Source of the DNA: Gammaproteobacteria bacterium | GTDB lineage: Bacteria; Pseudomonadota; Gammaproteobacteria; GCA-001735895 | NCBI GenBank assembly: GCA_029862125.1 | Contig: JAOTXY010000018.1 | Coordinates: forward strand, 1-53,637 | Direction of reading: 5' to 3' | DNA length: 53,637 nt | Shown: in pieces, positions 25,418-34,535 of the stretch | Numbering within the stretch: the first letter of the stretch is position 1 | How the letters are laid out: each line of letters starts with the position of its first letter | Translations under genes and position numbers: made by a program | Notes under the pieces: generated by a model | Database searches by the model: none | Seen by the model: only the letters and a program-made list of their open reading frames with translations | What the model was told of the DNA's origin: nothing

Positions 25418-26386
25418 CTAGGCGACGCGATCACCAGGTTCTTCGCCGTTGAATATCGCAACCAGGTTGTCGATCGCCCTGAAGCCCATTGCGTCACGCG
25501 TTTCACGGGTGGCGCTACCGATATGCGGCAACAGGAATACGTTATCGAGTTCGCGGTAGCCGGGATGAATCGAATTGGGCTCGCCATTGAATACATCGAG
25601 CCCCGCGGCTGCAATCACATCCGACTGCAGTGCTGCAACCAGGGCATCGTCGTCGATAACCCCGCCGCGCGAGGTGTTCACCAGAATTGCGTCGCGATGC
25701 ATCAATGCAATTCGCTCGCGGTTGAGCAATCCACGGGTTGCCTCCGACGCGGGGCAGTGAATCGACAATACGTCGATACTTGCCAGCAATGCTTCGACGC
25801 TGTCATGATAGATCGCATCCCCGGCTTGCTCCGGGTTCAGCGGATTACGATTGTGGTAGTGGATCTTCATTTCAAAGCCGCGTCCACGCCGGGCCACGAC
25901 CTGTCCGACCCGGCCCAGGCCCAGGATACCAAGGCGCTTACCGGTAACCTGGTGACCGACCATGAACGCAGGACTCCAGTCTTTCCATTGTTGATTGCGT
26001 ACCAGGCGTTCGCCCTCGCTGGCGCGTCGTGCAGCACCCAGCATCAATAACATCGCGATTTCGGCCGTGGCATCGGAAAGCACGTCGGGTGTATTGGTGA
26101 CGACAACCTGCTTTTGCCTGGCTGCATCGAGATCGACATGATCGACGCCGACCGAAAAGTTGGCGATCGCTTTTACCCGTGCTGGTAATTGTGCGATGGT
26201 TCCCGCGCTAAATTTTTCAGTATGACAGGGCAGGATCGCATCCGCATTTTCGGCCAGCTGCAGCATTTCCGCGGTGCCGTAAAGCCTGTCATCGGGATTG
26301 AGGATGGTGGTGAAATGTTGCGCCAGTTTTTGTTCGACTGAATCAGGTAACTTGCGCGTTACCAGAATGACCGGTTTAGCCGCCAT
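25418..26386 (-). CDS. D-2-hydroxyacid dehydrogenase (glyoxylate/hydroxypyruvate reductase-like)
   Basis: A 322-residue NAD(P)-dependent oxidoreductase. The Rossmann loop is GLGRVG (156-161) and the catalytic Arg, Glu and His are Arg240 (VNTSRGG), Glu269 (FNGEP) and His288 (LPHIGSA). An early VGVDHVDLDAAR pattern is also standard. The sequence is closest in style to glyoxylate/hydroxypyruvate reductases and D-glycerate dehydrogenases, which interconvert 2-oxo- and D-2-hydroxyacids. The TRAP system next to it is TakP-like, so a 2-oxoacid link is plausible. The gene follows DUF3999, 28 bases away. Confidence 0.9.
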   Translation of the reverse strand: MAAKPVILVTRKLPDSVEQKLAQHFTTILNPDDRLYGTAEMLQLAENADAILPCHTEKFSAGTIAQLPARVKAIANFSVGVDHVDLDAARQKQVVVTNTPDVLSDATAEIAMLLMLGAARRASEGERLVRNQQWKDWSPAFMVGHQVTGKRLGILGLGRVGQVVARRGRGFEMKIHYHNRNPLNPEQAGDAIYHDSVEALLASIDVLSIHCPASEATRGLLNRERIALMHRDAILVNTSRGGVIDDDALVAALQSDVIAAAGLDVFNGEPNSIHPGYRELDNVFLLPHIGSATRETRDAMGFRAIDNLVAIFNGEEPGDRVA

Positions 26387-26414
26387 TCGTATTCCCCCTT
26401 GCCGTTTTTGTTGA

Positions 26415-27749
26415 TCAGGCGCTATTTAATTCCCGGTAAAGCCTGATTGCCATGCGTCCTGTTACGATAGCGGCCATAATCAGCACTGTCCATAGCAGCC
26501 ATTTTTTCCAGGGTGTTTCAGGTTGCGCTGACAGGCGTGCGGGCCCACCGGCTTCGCGAATTGTACCAAGCGTTACCAATGCTCCCCGTTGCTGGGCCTG
26601 TTTCAGATCGCCTTTTAATATTCCGTTTAAATCGGTTTTCTCACCATTACCTTCGTAATTACCCCAGGCAAGGGTATAGGGCCCGATGTCATCACCGAGA
26701 AAGATAAGTTCGTATTGCGGGTAAATCAACTCCACGCCGGGGGGCTCGATAAGCTCTGCGCGAGAGGTGAACCAGATGCTCTGGTAGGATCTGCGAGGCA
26801 GCCCGATTGGTTTGCTGGGTCTGACGTCATCCGCGCTGATATTATGCTGCCGGTAGTCGGTGCGGATCGGTTTCCTGGTTTCATCTTTACCCCAGATCGC
26901 AAAAAGATCGCCATTTATCACCCGGTTTGCATCAGTTGGAACAATGCGTATTGCCTCGGCCTTGACTACCGATGGAAACTCAAAAGTATAAAATAGCACT
27001 CCATCCTGTTCGCTTGTTTCGGGGCTCAGTTGATAAGTCTGTACCGGTGCGTTTTCAATGTCGCGGTAATGTCCTGTAACGCTTTGCAATTCGAAGCTGG
27101 TTACATCGTTGAGCGGGGTCAGGCGCAGGTATTTCTGGTTACGTGGAATACCATTGATGCTGCGCCAGTTGGGATCTTTCGATTCCTGGTTGGTCAGGCT
27201 CTTACGTGACTTGATCACGCGCAGCCTGTCGAGTTCATTGCCGACCTCGACCCTGACTTCAAGTATTTGACCTGCGGGTTCGTGTTCCCATGTCAGTTCG
27301 ATGCGGTCGAAGAAGGGGATTTTATCGCCTACCGATAATTCAATCAGGTAGTCCTTGCGCAATGACTGCACCGCAATGGTTTCAGTAGTCTGCGATTCCG
27401 ACAGTGAATCCACCTGTTGGGTTTGCTCGCGCGTTGTTACGGTTATTGAATTTTGTTGCAGGAAACTGTCAAATTCATGAAACGCAAGTTGCGGGTTTTG
27501 TTCGATAACTTTTCTCGGAGTGCGCGTAATCGCATGCGGCAGCTGTTTACCGCTAATATTAAAAACAGCCAGGTCGCTTAGATCGGAATGTGTCAGGTTG
27601 ATAATGACATCCATTGGCAACACGACACGCTGTAACGCTTGTTCAGCTTCGCTGAGCCTTGCCCGGTAAGCGTAATCCTCTGGACTGATTTCTGCCATTA
27701 CCGTGCTGGTCAGCGTTAGCAATACTATCGGAAACAGAATTTTATGCAT
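26415..27749 (-). CDS. DUF3999-family periplasmic protein with C-terminal membrane anchor
   Basis: A 444-residue protein with an N-terminal signal peptide (cleavage near VMAE, residue 20), a large beta-rich periplasmic region, and one membrane helix near the C-terminus (WKKWLLWTVLIMAAIVTGRMA, about 413-433). The family is DUF3999, which in genomes regularly accompanies DUF2339; the 8-base overlap with the upstream DUF2339 gene confirms they form one unit. The function of the pair is not established. Confidence 0.85.
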   Translation of the reverse strand: MHKILFPIVLLTLTSTVMAEISPEDYAYRARLSEAEQALQRVVLPMDVIINLTHSDLSDLAVFNISGKQLPHAITRTPRKVIEQNPQLAFHEFDSFLQQNSITVTTREQTQQVDSLSESQTTETIAVQSLRKDYLIELSVGDKIPFFDRIELTWEHEPAGQILEVRVEVGNELDRLRVIKSRKSLTNQESKDPNWRSINGIPRNQKYLRLTPLNDVTSFELQSVTGHYRDIENAPVQTYQLSPETSEQDGVLFYTFEFPSVVKAEAIRIVPTDANRVINGDLFAIWGKDETRKPIRTDYRQHNISADDVRPSKPIGLPRRSYQSIWFTSRAELIEPPGVELIYPQYELIFLGDDIGPYTLAWGNYEGNGEKTDLNGILKGDLKQAQQRGALVTLGTIREAGGPARLSAQPETPWKKWLLWTVLIMAAIVTGRMAIRLYRELNSA

Positions 27750-30459
27750 GGGATGACTCTACCATCTTCTCGTCCGGATCCGCGTATTTTTCTGGGATCG
27801 GTGAGAAGTATCCGGTAGCGACCAGCAGGCTGCCAACTACGAGGAAGGAGACAATGCGCTCGACGGTTCCGCTGGCGCCGAGATCGATAAAGAACATTTT
27901 TACTAACACCACACCCACTAATGCTGCGCCGACAATCCATAGCGGTCGCAGCTTGTTGCGCGAAGCGAACAGCATCGCGCCCATGCCGATAACGGTCCAC
28001 AGGATCGAGATCGCGGACTGTACCCGGGTGTCGACTGACATAGCCGACAGGTCGAAACCAATGTCGAGATAGTGGTGCATGCTGCGGATCAATACAGCGG
28101 TCAACCAGACGAAGCACAAACCAGCGAGGATGATTATGATGTGATCACGCTGGATTTTCATCGAAGGTTTTACCAGCTTCAAACTGTCCAGCACCAGCAC
28201 AAAGAAAGCTATCTGCGTTAGATCGACCGGATTGATAAACGGGATATAGGGAAGCGGTGCCGGATCGCCACAATTGGTCAGGTTGATGACCAGGTTCCAC
28301 AACAGCAGCAGGCCCGACAAAGTGCCGATCAGACTCAGCTGCAGGGCAGGGCCGATGCGTTTGATCGCCGGCAAAACCTCGATTTGGGCAACCCGCATTG
28401 CGATTAACGGCATCACTGCAAATACCGCGTAGTATCCCTGGCCGGGAAGGCCCAGTTTGGACTCAAAAATCCACACCAGTTCGAATGACAGAATCAGTGC
28501 AGTAAATACTACCAGGCCGGTATGCGCCGCAATATTGATCCAGGAGGGCCAGGACACGGTTTCGAGTTTCTCGATTATCCAGTAACTAGTCCCCAGTACC
28601 GCAATCCAGAAATATAGATCGGGTATGACCAGGATATGGTCGTTGTCAAACAGCGAATAAAGTGCAATCAGCATCAATACCGGCAACAACAACGCGGCGT
28701 TTATCGCTGCCGGCATCCAGTTCCATTCGCGCAGGCGGTCAAGGTAGGCCAGTAATGCTGCAGTTGCGCCGAACAATAATAACCAGGCGCTGAGTTGGTG
28801 TTCTGCGTATTCATCGATCTGTACCAGTGCGCTGATCAACCACCAGGCCATTGCCCAGATGTAAAACGGAACGTGTAGCAGTCGCAACTTGAAACCAGGC
28901 GCCTGCAGGTAAAGCATGCGCGCGGAAATGAAAGCACCGAGTGCGATGAAAACCCCGCCGAGAAAAGCCGGATTGAGCCATGCCGTGTTGCCGACGTCGT
29001 CGATGTTGCGCATGAAAAACAACACCCCTGATCCAACCTGTAGCGCGATCGCGAAGCATTGAGCGTAAAAGCGATTCTGGCGAATTGACACCCACAGGAT
29101 TCCTGCGGCTTCAAGCGCCCAGGCAGCGCTGCTCCAGTGCCCATCGAGTGCGTAAGGTATCGCCAGTGTCGCGAACACCACGCCGATGGCGAGCATCGCC
29201 TCGGCCAGCAGGCGAAACTCTTCGCCGACATGTTTCCACGCATAGCGTGCCAACACAATATAGTAAAAGCCCATCGCTGCCGAGGCTCCGGCGATGCCGT
29301 AGGCGTAATCGCGCAGCATAATCATGAGTAATCCGGAGACGATGACCGGGGTGCCGAATACCAGCGTACCGTCGACCAGCCCGGTCAAGTGTTCGGGTTG
29401 GCGCAGCGCGTACAGCACGCCGATCAGGCTGTACATCAGGAAGAACAGCAACAGGAACCCGCTGGTTGGATACAGGTGTTCGGCGCGGTAGTCGAACGCC
29501 ACCCACAAAACAAAAACGCCGAAGGTGAAAATAAAGCCCAGCAGGTTGAGTGAGCGCCAGGCGCGAAACCACGCGACCGCAAATACCGCTGCATTTAAAA
29601 CGCTATAGTAACTGAACAGACCGATGTAGTTGCCACTGCCGGTAGACGCCAGGAATGGTGCCAGGAAACCGCCCAGTACTGCATAAATCGCAAGCGCTTT
29701 CGAGTCCTGCAGAATGGCCAGGGCGACGGTAAAAGCCGAAAAGAAAACCAGTAGCACGAAGGTCAGCGATGGTGGCAGCAGATCAGCGAGCTTGAACGCG
29801 GCGAATATCGTGATATAGATGACCCCGATGCCGCCACCCTGTAATAGCAGTCCGTAGATTGCTTTGCTGAGGCGTAACCTCCAGCCGAACACCAGCAGGA
29901 CCAGGCCTCCAACGGCGGCGCCCATGAAACGGAACTCAAGCGGGATACTGGAATTTTCTGCCGCGTACTTGAGCAGAAACGCGACACCAAAAAACAGAAC
30001 CAGCAGTCCGATGCGTACAAAAACATTGCCATCGGTAAAATAGGAAGTCACCGCGTTACCGATGCGTCGTAGCAGGTCTTCAAAATGATCGACGGGGTTT
30101 TTGGTGCGCGGCCCCGGATCATGCGTAACGCTGGCAGCCGCTGGCGGAATACTCGAAGCCACGACCGGTGGCGGTCCCCACTGATTTTCGGGGGGAACCT
30201 CGGGCGATTCCGCTTCGGGCGGTTGTTCGCTGCTGACGGTGCCGCTGGCAGAAATCGGGTCTACAACTTCGCTTTGTGTGTCTTTAACAGCCACTGCCGG
30301 CCCTGCCGCGAGCGCAACGACCTGGACACGCAGTTCATCCAGCTGTTGCTGCAACTGGTTTGTCTTGTTGCGCGTGACCCAGAACATCACGATGATTGCG
30401 ACCGGTAGCCCTATGGCTAACAGCACGATGGCGGTGATGATAAAACCGAAGAAGTCCAT
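27742..30459 (-). CDS. DUF2339 large polytopic membrane protein
   Basis: A 905-residue inner-membrane protein. An N-terminal helix (residues about 5-28) is followed by a short coiled coil (NQLQQQLDELRVQV) and a low-complexity Pro/Ser/Glu linker, then more than twenty hydrophobic segments from about residue 148 to the end. Segments such as GNAVTSYFTDGNVFVRIGLLVLFFGVAFLLKYAAEN are diagnostic of the DUF2339 family. Its partner is the DUF3999 gene. No charge-rich transport motif is obvious and the function is not known. Confidence 0.88.
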   Translation of the reverse strand: MDFFGFIITAIVLLAIGLPVAIIVMFWVTRNKTNQLQQQLDELRVQVVALAAGPAVAVKDTQSEVVDPISASGTVSSEQPPEAESPEVPPENQWGPPPVVASSIPPAAASVTHDPGPRTKNPVDHFEDLLRRIGNAVTSYFTDGNVFVRIGLLVLFFGVAFLLKYAAENSSIPLEFRFMGAAVGGLVLLVFGWRLRLSKAIYGLLLQGGGIGVIYITIFAAFKLADLLPPSLTFVLLVFFSAFTVALAILQDSKALAIYAVLGGFLAPFLASTGSGNYIGLFSYYSVLNAAVFAVAWFRAWRSLNLLGFIFTFGVFVLWVAFDYRAEHLYPTSGFLLLFFLMYSLIGVLYALRQPEHLTGLVDGTLVFGTPVIVSGLLMIMLRDYAYGIAGASAAMGFYYIVLARYAWKHVGEEFRLLAEAMLAIGVVFATLAIPYALDGHWSSAAWALEAAGILWVSIRQNRFYAQCFAIALQVGSGVLFFMRNIDDVGNTAWLNPAFLGGVFIALGAFISARMLYLQAPGFKLRLLHVPFYIWAMAWWLISALVQIDEYAEHQLSAWLLLFGATAALLAYLDRLREWNWMPAAINAALLLPVLMLIALYSLFDNDHILVIPDLYFWIAVLGTSYWIIEKLETVSWPSWINIAAHTGLVVFTALILSFELVWIFESKLGLPGQGYYAVFAVMPLIAMRVAQIEVLPAIKRIGPALQLSLIGTLSGLLLLWNLVINLTNCGDPAPLPYIPFINPVDLTQIAFFVLVLDSLKLVKPSMKIQRDHIIIILAGLCFVWLTAVLIRSMHHYLDIGFDLSAMSVDTRVQSAISILWTVIGMGAMLFASRNKLRPLWIVGAALVGVVLVKMFFIDLGASGTVERIVSFLVVGSLLVATGYFSPIPEKYADPDEKMVESSHA

Positions 30460-30572
30460 ATAAGCTTTTGATTATAGTAGGTTTGCGCAACTATATTGCA
30501 GAAGCTGAAGGCGATTTATTGGTCATTGAAAGATCCTGCTGGTTAGCTGGCATAAGTTGTCAGAAGCATAGC

Positions 30573-30666
30573 TATCAAAGGACGTATATCAATACTTTTT
30601 ATTGAATGTATCGGCTATCAATACCAAAAGGCTCGAATTACGTAACTAACCGACTTTTCTATCAAT
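30573..30666. repeat. Four spaced TATCAAT-like heptamers
   Basis: TATCAAA at 30573-30579 and TATCAAT at 30587-30593, 30616-30622 and 30660-30666; the second and third copies extend to TATCAATAC. They lie in the 274-base gap between the divergent DUF2339 gene and the small membrane protein gene at 30734. The spacing is irregular (14, 29 and 44 bases), so this may be a cluster of regulator half-sites or only AT-rich background. Apart from this cluster I see nothing in the gap. Confidence 0.35.
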
Positions 30667-30733
30667 GGAACTTTGCAGAATGTAATATACCGTCTCGCCA
30701 ACCTGCGGCGCGTGAATAGACGTCAATCATATC

Positions 30734-31006
30734 GTGCACAAACCTTACGCCAAGTGGATAGACTTTCTCTACGGACCTTTTTTCAAGGTGATTGGATTTT
30801 TTTACCGTGTTTACACGGCTAATCGAGCGCGTGTCGAATCCCTCAAATCCAATCCGAAAGTTGCCGCGTTCCTCAAGTTGATAGCCGTATTAGTCCTGGT
30901 CGGCTGGATCCTGATCTGGTTCTTTGCTTCGGAAGAGAGTCGCAATCGGTTAACCGACGAGGTAAAACAAAGCATTGGTATATCCGATTCAGAATCCGCT
31001 CAATAG
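30734..31006 (+). CDS. Small single-span membrane protein
   Basis: A 90-residue protein read from a GTG at 30734. It has a basic, aromatic N-terminal half (KWIDFLYGPFFKVIGFFYRVYTANRARVESL) and one membrane helix (FLKLIAVLVLVGWILIWFFA, about 46-65), then an acidic tail. No strong ribosome-binding site is visible. It ends one base before the ATG of the di-heme cytochrome, so the two are probably translated together. The family is not recognised. Confidence 0.6.
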   Translation: MHKPYAKWIDFLYGPFFKVIGFFYRVYTANRARVESLKSNPKVAAFLKLIAVLVLVGWILIWFFASEESRNRLTDEVKQSIGISDSESAQ

Positions 31007-31007
31007 C

Positions 31008-31517
31008 ATGTATCTGCCATCACGAACCTGTAATTTAATCGGTCGCTTCTTGCTGATGTTGCTACTGCTCGGCAGCGAAGTTGAAGCAGCCGGACTGGAC
31101 CTCCATTGGCTCTGGGATAATCGTTGTGCAGAATGTCATGGTCATTCAGGTGAGTTTGCGCGCCGGTTTCTGCAGGTTGATGGTAAACAACTTCAAGGCC
31201 GACACCATGTCCAGGGTCTGCGATTATTCCTGGGCAACCATTATTTGTTAACGAGTGAGATCGACGCGGTTTACGAGATGTTGCTTGCACAGGCAAGCAC
31301 GAGACCAAGATTTAGACAAGAATGTGGTAACTGCCACGGTGATGCCGCAGCTTTCGTGCGTCGATCGATGAAAATTGAAAGCGGCGATTTGGTGAGTCGC
31401 AAGTTGAAACAATCCGTACACGGATTTATGGAAAGCCATAGAGCACTGCAACCCGACGATATCGAATTCTTTGTAAGTTTGCTTCGGCGTGTAGCCAATG
31501 AGGTCTATCGACCTTAG
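31008..31517 (+). CDS. Exported di-heme c-type cytochrome
   Basis: A 169-residue exported protein. The ATG at 31008 gives a signal peptide (to about EAAG, residue 28). Two CxxCH heme-binding motifs are present: CAECH (40-44) and CGNCH (106-110). The spacing and length suggest two c-type domains separated by about 60 residues. A distal ligand could be any of the later His or Met residues (HHVQG, SMKIE). It follows the small membrane protein by one base, hinting at a membrane-bound electron-transfer pair in the periplasm. Confidence 0.85.
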   Translation: MYLPSRTCNLIGRFLLMLLLLGSEVEAAGLDLHWLWDNRCAECHGHSGEFARRFLQVDGKQLQGRHHVQGLRLFLGNHYLLTSEIDAVYEMLLAQASTRPRFRQECGNCHGDAAAFVRRSMKIESGDLVSRKLKQSVHGFMESHRALQPDDIEFFVSLLRRVANEVYRP

Positions 31518-31609
31518 TCAGGAACTTCGCCTGGACAAACCAAACTGGCGGTTGCACCCTGCTGACGCATGCGGTAAGTTTTTTGTTTGGCACGAGGAGC
31601 ACCATAACA

Positions 31610-32944
31610 TTGGCTGACAACCCGAATTACCAGGGTTACACCGAGATTCAGCGCGGTGAAAGCGACGAGCTGCTGGTCAGGACTTCGAAAGGCAGTGCCT
31701 GCGGGGAATACCTGCGTCGCTACTGGCAACCGGTTGCCCTGACTCGCGAAGTCGAAGACGTCCCGCGGGTCATTAAAGTGCTCGGTGAGGAACTGGTTTT
31801 GTTTTGCGACAAGGCCGGGCGTTATGGCCTGGTTCACAAGCAATGCCCGCATCGACGCGCGTCAATGGAGTTTGGAGTCTGCGAAGAGGATGGAATTCGT
31901 TGCTGTTATCACGGCTGGCTGTTCGACGTCGACGGCAGCATTATCGAGATTCCCGGCCAGCCGCAGAAGATTGCCGACCTGGTCAAGCAACAAACCCGGC
32001 TTGGTGCCTATCCAGTCAGGGAATACCGCGGGTTGATTTTTGCCTACCTGGGGCCGATCGAGCAGATACCGGAATTTCCAATTTACGACACGCTCGAAAT
32101 CGAGGGGCAGACCCTGGTGCCTTACCGCGCCGACTATCGCTGCAACTGGTTGCAGGTACTGGATGCCATCCTCGATCCGATTCACACCAGTTTCCTGCAT
32201 TCGCGCATGAGCCGTGCGCAATTTTCCGAAGGCATGGGTGAAATCGGCGAGCTGTTATTTTACGAACGCGAAATGAGTTTTCTCGGCGCCAATGTGCGCC
32301 GTGTCGATGAGCATATCTGGGTGCGGGTCAACGAACTGGTACTGCCCAATTACACTCAGGCAGGGGCCGCATTTTCAGCGGATGGCACCCGCGTGATCTA
32401 TTACGGTCGAACCGCCTTTTCACGCTGGGTGGTGCCGATTGACGATGAAAACAGTACCGCGTTTGCGTGGGCAATCTTCGGTGACCGTGCCGATCCGGAG
32501 GAATACAATACGCCCGAGGGTCCCGAGCTGATCGAGCAGGGTGAGCTCATGGACCGCAGCTATGCCCAGCGCCAGCGTTTTCCGGGCGATGCCGAAGCTG
32601 TAGAGGGCATGGGCCGTATTGCGGATCAGAAAATGGAACACCTGGTGCCGAGCGACAAGGGTATTATCCAGTATCGCAAGAAATTGCGTAAGCTTTGCCG
32701 CAATCTCGAAAGCGGAAATGCCCCCGCCCATGTCACCGATTCTTTACCCAACCCGGTAGCGACCTATGGTGGTGATACCGTGCTGAAAATAGACGAAGAT
32801 GCGACCGATGATGGCCGTCGGCTGATTGAAATTGGTGAAAAAGTCATGCATGCCCAGTTCGACGCTGAAGCCTTGATCGGGTTGGAGCGAGTAGAGACAG
32901 TGATTGATACACTGAAGTCGCTTGAGGCCGAATTTTGCACATGA
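31610..32944 (+). CDS. Rieske oxygenase alpha subunit, phthalate-dioxygenase-like
   Basis: A 444-residue Rieske oxygenase. The 2Fe-2S ligands are Cys79, His81 (CPHRRAS) and Cys98, His101 (CCYHGW). The mononuclear site is in CNWLQVLDAILDPIHTSFLHS with Asp and His ligands, in the arrangement of type IA phthalate-dioxygenase and demethylase-like enzymes. The start is inferred to be the TTG at 31610, 10 bases after GAGGAG (31594-31599); a TTG at 31583 is the alternative. Its stop overlaps the next gene by four bases (ATGA). The oxidised substrate is unknown, and no reductase gene is adjacent. Confidence 0.88.
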   Translation: MADNPNYQGYTEIQRGESDELLVRTSKGSACGEYLRRYWQPVALTREVEDVPRVIKVLGEELVLFCDKAGRYGLVHKQCPHRRASMEFGVCEEDGIRCCYHGWLFDVDGSIIEIPGQPQKIADLVKQQTRLGAYPVREYRGLIFAYLGPIEQIPEFPIYDTLEIEGQTLVPYRADYRCNWLQVLDAILDPIHTSFLHSRMSRAQFSEGMGEIGELLFYEREMSFLGANVRRVDEHIWVRVNELVLPNYTQAGAAFSADGTRVIYYGRTAFSRWVVPIDDENSTAFAWAIFGDRADPEEYNTPEGPELIEQGELMDRSYAQRQRFPGDAEAVEGMGRIADQKMEHLVPSDKGIIQYRKKLRKLCRNLESGNAPAHVTDSLPNPVATYGGDTVLKIDEDATDDGRRLIEIGEKVMHAQFDAEALIGLERVETVIDTLKSLEAEFCT

Positions 32945-33957
32945 GCATCAAATTGCACATCAAGAATAATCATGCGGGAGCGGATACCTTTCCGTCGACA
33001 CCTGAAAGCGAACCGGTGTTTACGATATCGATGGACAGGTATCAACAGGTCGCCCAACGTTACCCAGACCTTGCCGCGCAACTCGATGTATTTGTAGACT
33101 GGGATACCGATCATTGGGCCGAGTCGATGCAAACCGCCGAGGTATTACTGACCTGGAATTTGCCTACCGATAACCTGGCCGAGGTAGCGCCGAAGTTAAA
33201 ATGGATTCACTGCATAGGCGCCGGCGTCGAACATCTGTGCCCGATGGACTGGGTGCCCGCGGGTGTGACGATAACCAATAACAAGGGCGCGCATGCCGAC
33301 AAGGCTGGCGAGTACGCGCTGATGGCGATATTAATGCTGCACAACAAAATGCCCGCGATACTAAGCAACCAGCGCAGCGCGACATGGAATTCGCTGTTTT
33401 CAACCCCAATCGAGGGTAAGACGGTCGGCCTGGTCGGCGTCGGCAGTATCGGCGGCGGTGCGGCCGCGCAGCTCGACAAGATGCCGGTGCATATCATTGG
33501 TGTGAGTCGGCACGGCAAGCCTCATCCGCATGTGCATGAAATGGTGGCGATGGATCAATTGGACGCGGTGTTACCGAGGATGGATTATGTATTCGTGTCC
33601 CTGCCATCGACGCCCGAAACCCTCGGTTTGTTTGATCACCAGAGGTTGCAATCGTTAAAGGCCGGCGCCGGCATTATCAATGTAGGTCGTGGTTCGACAT
33701 TTGATTACGATGCGCTCGCCAATTTGCTGGCGAGTGGCCACTTGTCGGGCGCGATCATCGATGTTTTTGATGAAGAGCCGTTGCCGCATGATTCGCCATT
33801 ATGGGTGGCACCGAATTTTGTTGTCACGCCGCACGTTTCGGCCGATGATGGCGACAATTATGTACCGATTACACTGGAACTGTTTTTTAACAACTTGCAA
33901 CGTTACCTGTCGGGGGAGCCGCTGCTGAACGTGGTACGTCCGCAACTGGGATATTAA
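32941..33957 (+). CDS. D-2-hydroxyacid dehydrogenase family protein
   Basis: A 338-residue protein of the D-isomer 2-hydroxyacid dehydrogenase family. The Rossmann loop is GVGSIGGGAAA, and the catalytic Arg, Glu and His are seen in NVGRGS, FDEEPLP and VTPHVSA. The ATG overlaps the Rieske stop (ATGA) and the next gene starts one base after its stop, so it is the middle member of a tightly coupled operon. Its activity on a 2-oxoacid or hydroxyacid downstream of the oxygenase is inferred. Confidence 0.87.
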   Translation: MSIKLHIKNNHAGADTFPSTPESEPVFTISMDRYQQVAQRYPDLAAQLDVFVDWDTDHWAESMQTAEVLLTWNLPTDNLAEVAPKLKWIHCIGAGVEHLCPMDWVPAGVTITNNKGAHADKAGEYALMAILMLHNKMPAILSNQRSATWNSLFSTPIEGKTVGLVGVGSIGGGAAAQLDKMPVHIIGVSRHGKPHPHVHEMVAMDQLDAVLPRMDYVFVSLPSTPETLGLFDHQRLQSLKAGAGIINVGRGSTFDYDALANLLASGHLSGAIIDVFDEEPLPHDSPLWVAPNFVVTPHVSADDGDNYVPITLELFFNNLQRYLSGEPLLNVVRPQLGY

Positions 33958-33958
33958 T

Positions 33959-34474
33959 ATGCACAGTATTGAAGAATTTGTTAACTGGCTGGATTCGTTC
34001 GAGCACAGAATTTCACTGGATGAATTAACCGATCGCCTGGACGACGATTCTATATCGGCTGACTTGCTGGCAGACCATATACATTTTTCCGACGAACGCT
34101 ATAGCCGTAACCTGGTGGCATACGGACCTCAGTTTTACGCACTGGTGTTGTGCTGGAAACCAGGCCAGGCAAGTCCGATTCATGACCACAAGGGCGCATC
34201 CTGCGGGGTCAGGGTGATCGAGGGGATCGCCACCGAAACCAGTTTTGATCGACGCAACGGTCAGTTAGTCGAGAAATCGGTCACCACGATGAAAGCCGGC
34301 GAAGTCTGTGGTTCTTTTGACGACGATATTCACGAAATTCGAAACAACGGTGACGTCAACCTGGTCACGCTGCACGTCTATTCTCCGTACCTGGACAATA
34401 TAAACCTCTACGATCGAGAAACCGGTGAAATCACCGTGTTTTCCGATCCCATGGTAGCCAGTCTAAGTGCCTAA
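33959..34474 (+). CDS. Cysteine dioxygenase-type thiol dioxygenase
   Basis: A 171-residue cupin thiol dioxygenase. Iron ligands His75, His77 (IHDHKG) and His125 (HEIRNN) are present. Arg50 in YSRNLV is at the substrate-carboxylate position of cysteine-specific enzymes. Cys82 and Tyr141 (LHVYSPY) align with the pair that forms the Cys-Tyr crosslink in mammalian enzymes; most bacterial relatives have Gly at the Cys position. The enzyme should oxidise L-cysteine to the sulfinic acid in the cytosol. It is the third gene of the Rieske/hydroxyacid dehydrogenase operon, starting one base after the previous stop. Confidence 0.9.
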   Translation: MHSIEEFVNWLDSFEHRISLDELTDRLDDDSISADLLADHIHFSDERYSRNLVAYGPQFYALVLCWKPGQASPIHDHKGASCGVRVIEGIATETSFDRRNGQLVEKSVTTMKAGEVCGSFDDDIHEIRNNGDVNLVTLHVYSPYLDNINLYDRETGEITVFSDPMVASLSA

Positions 34475-34535
34475 ACCGGTTGACTCGGGGTCTGATTGGG
34501 GCGGGATTTATTCAATTTAACTAGGGACGACAAAC

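Noticed and set aside
31000-31852. Several minus-strand frames opposite the cytochrome and Rieske genes
   Set aside because: All are shadows of genes with heme or Rieske motifs, with no independent start signals.
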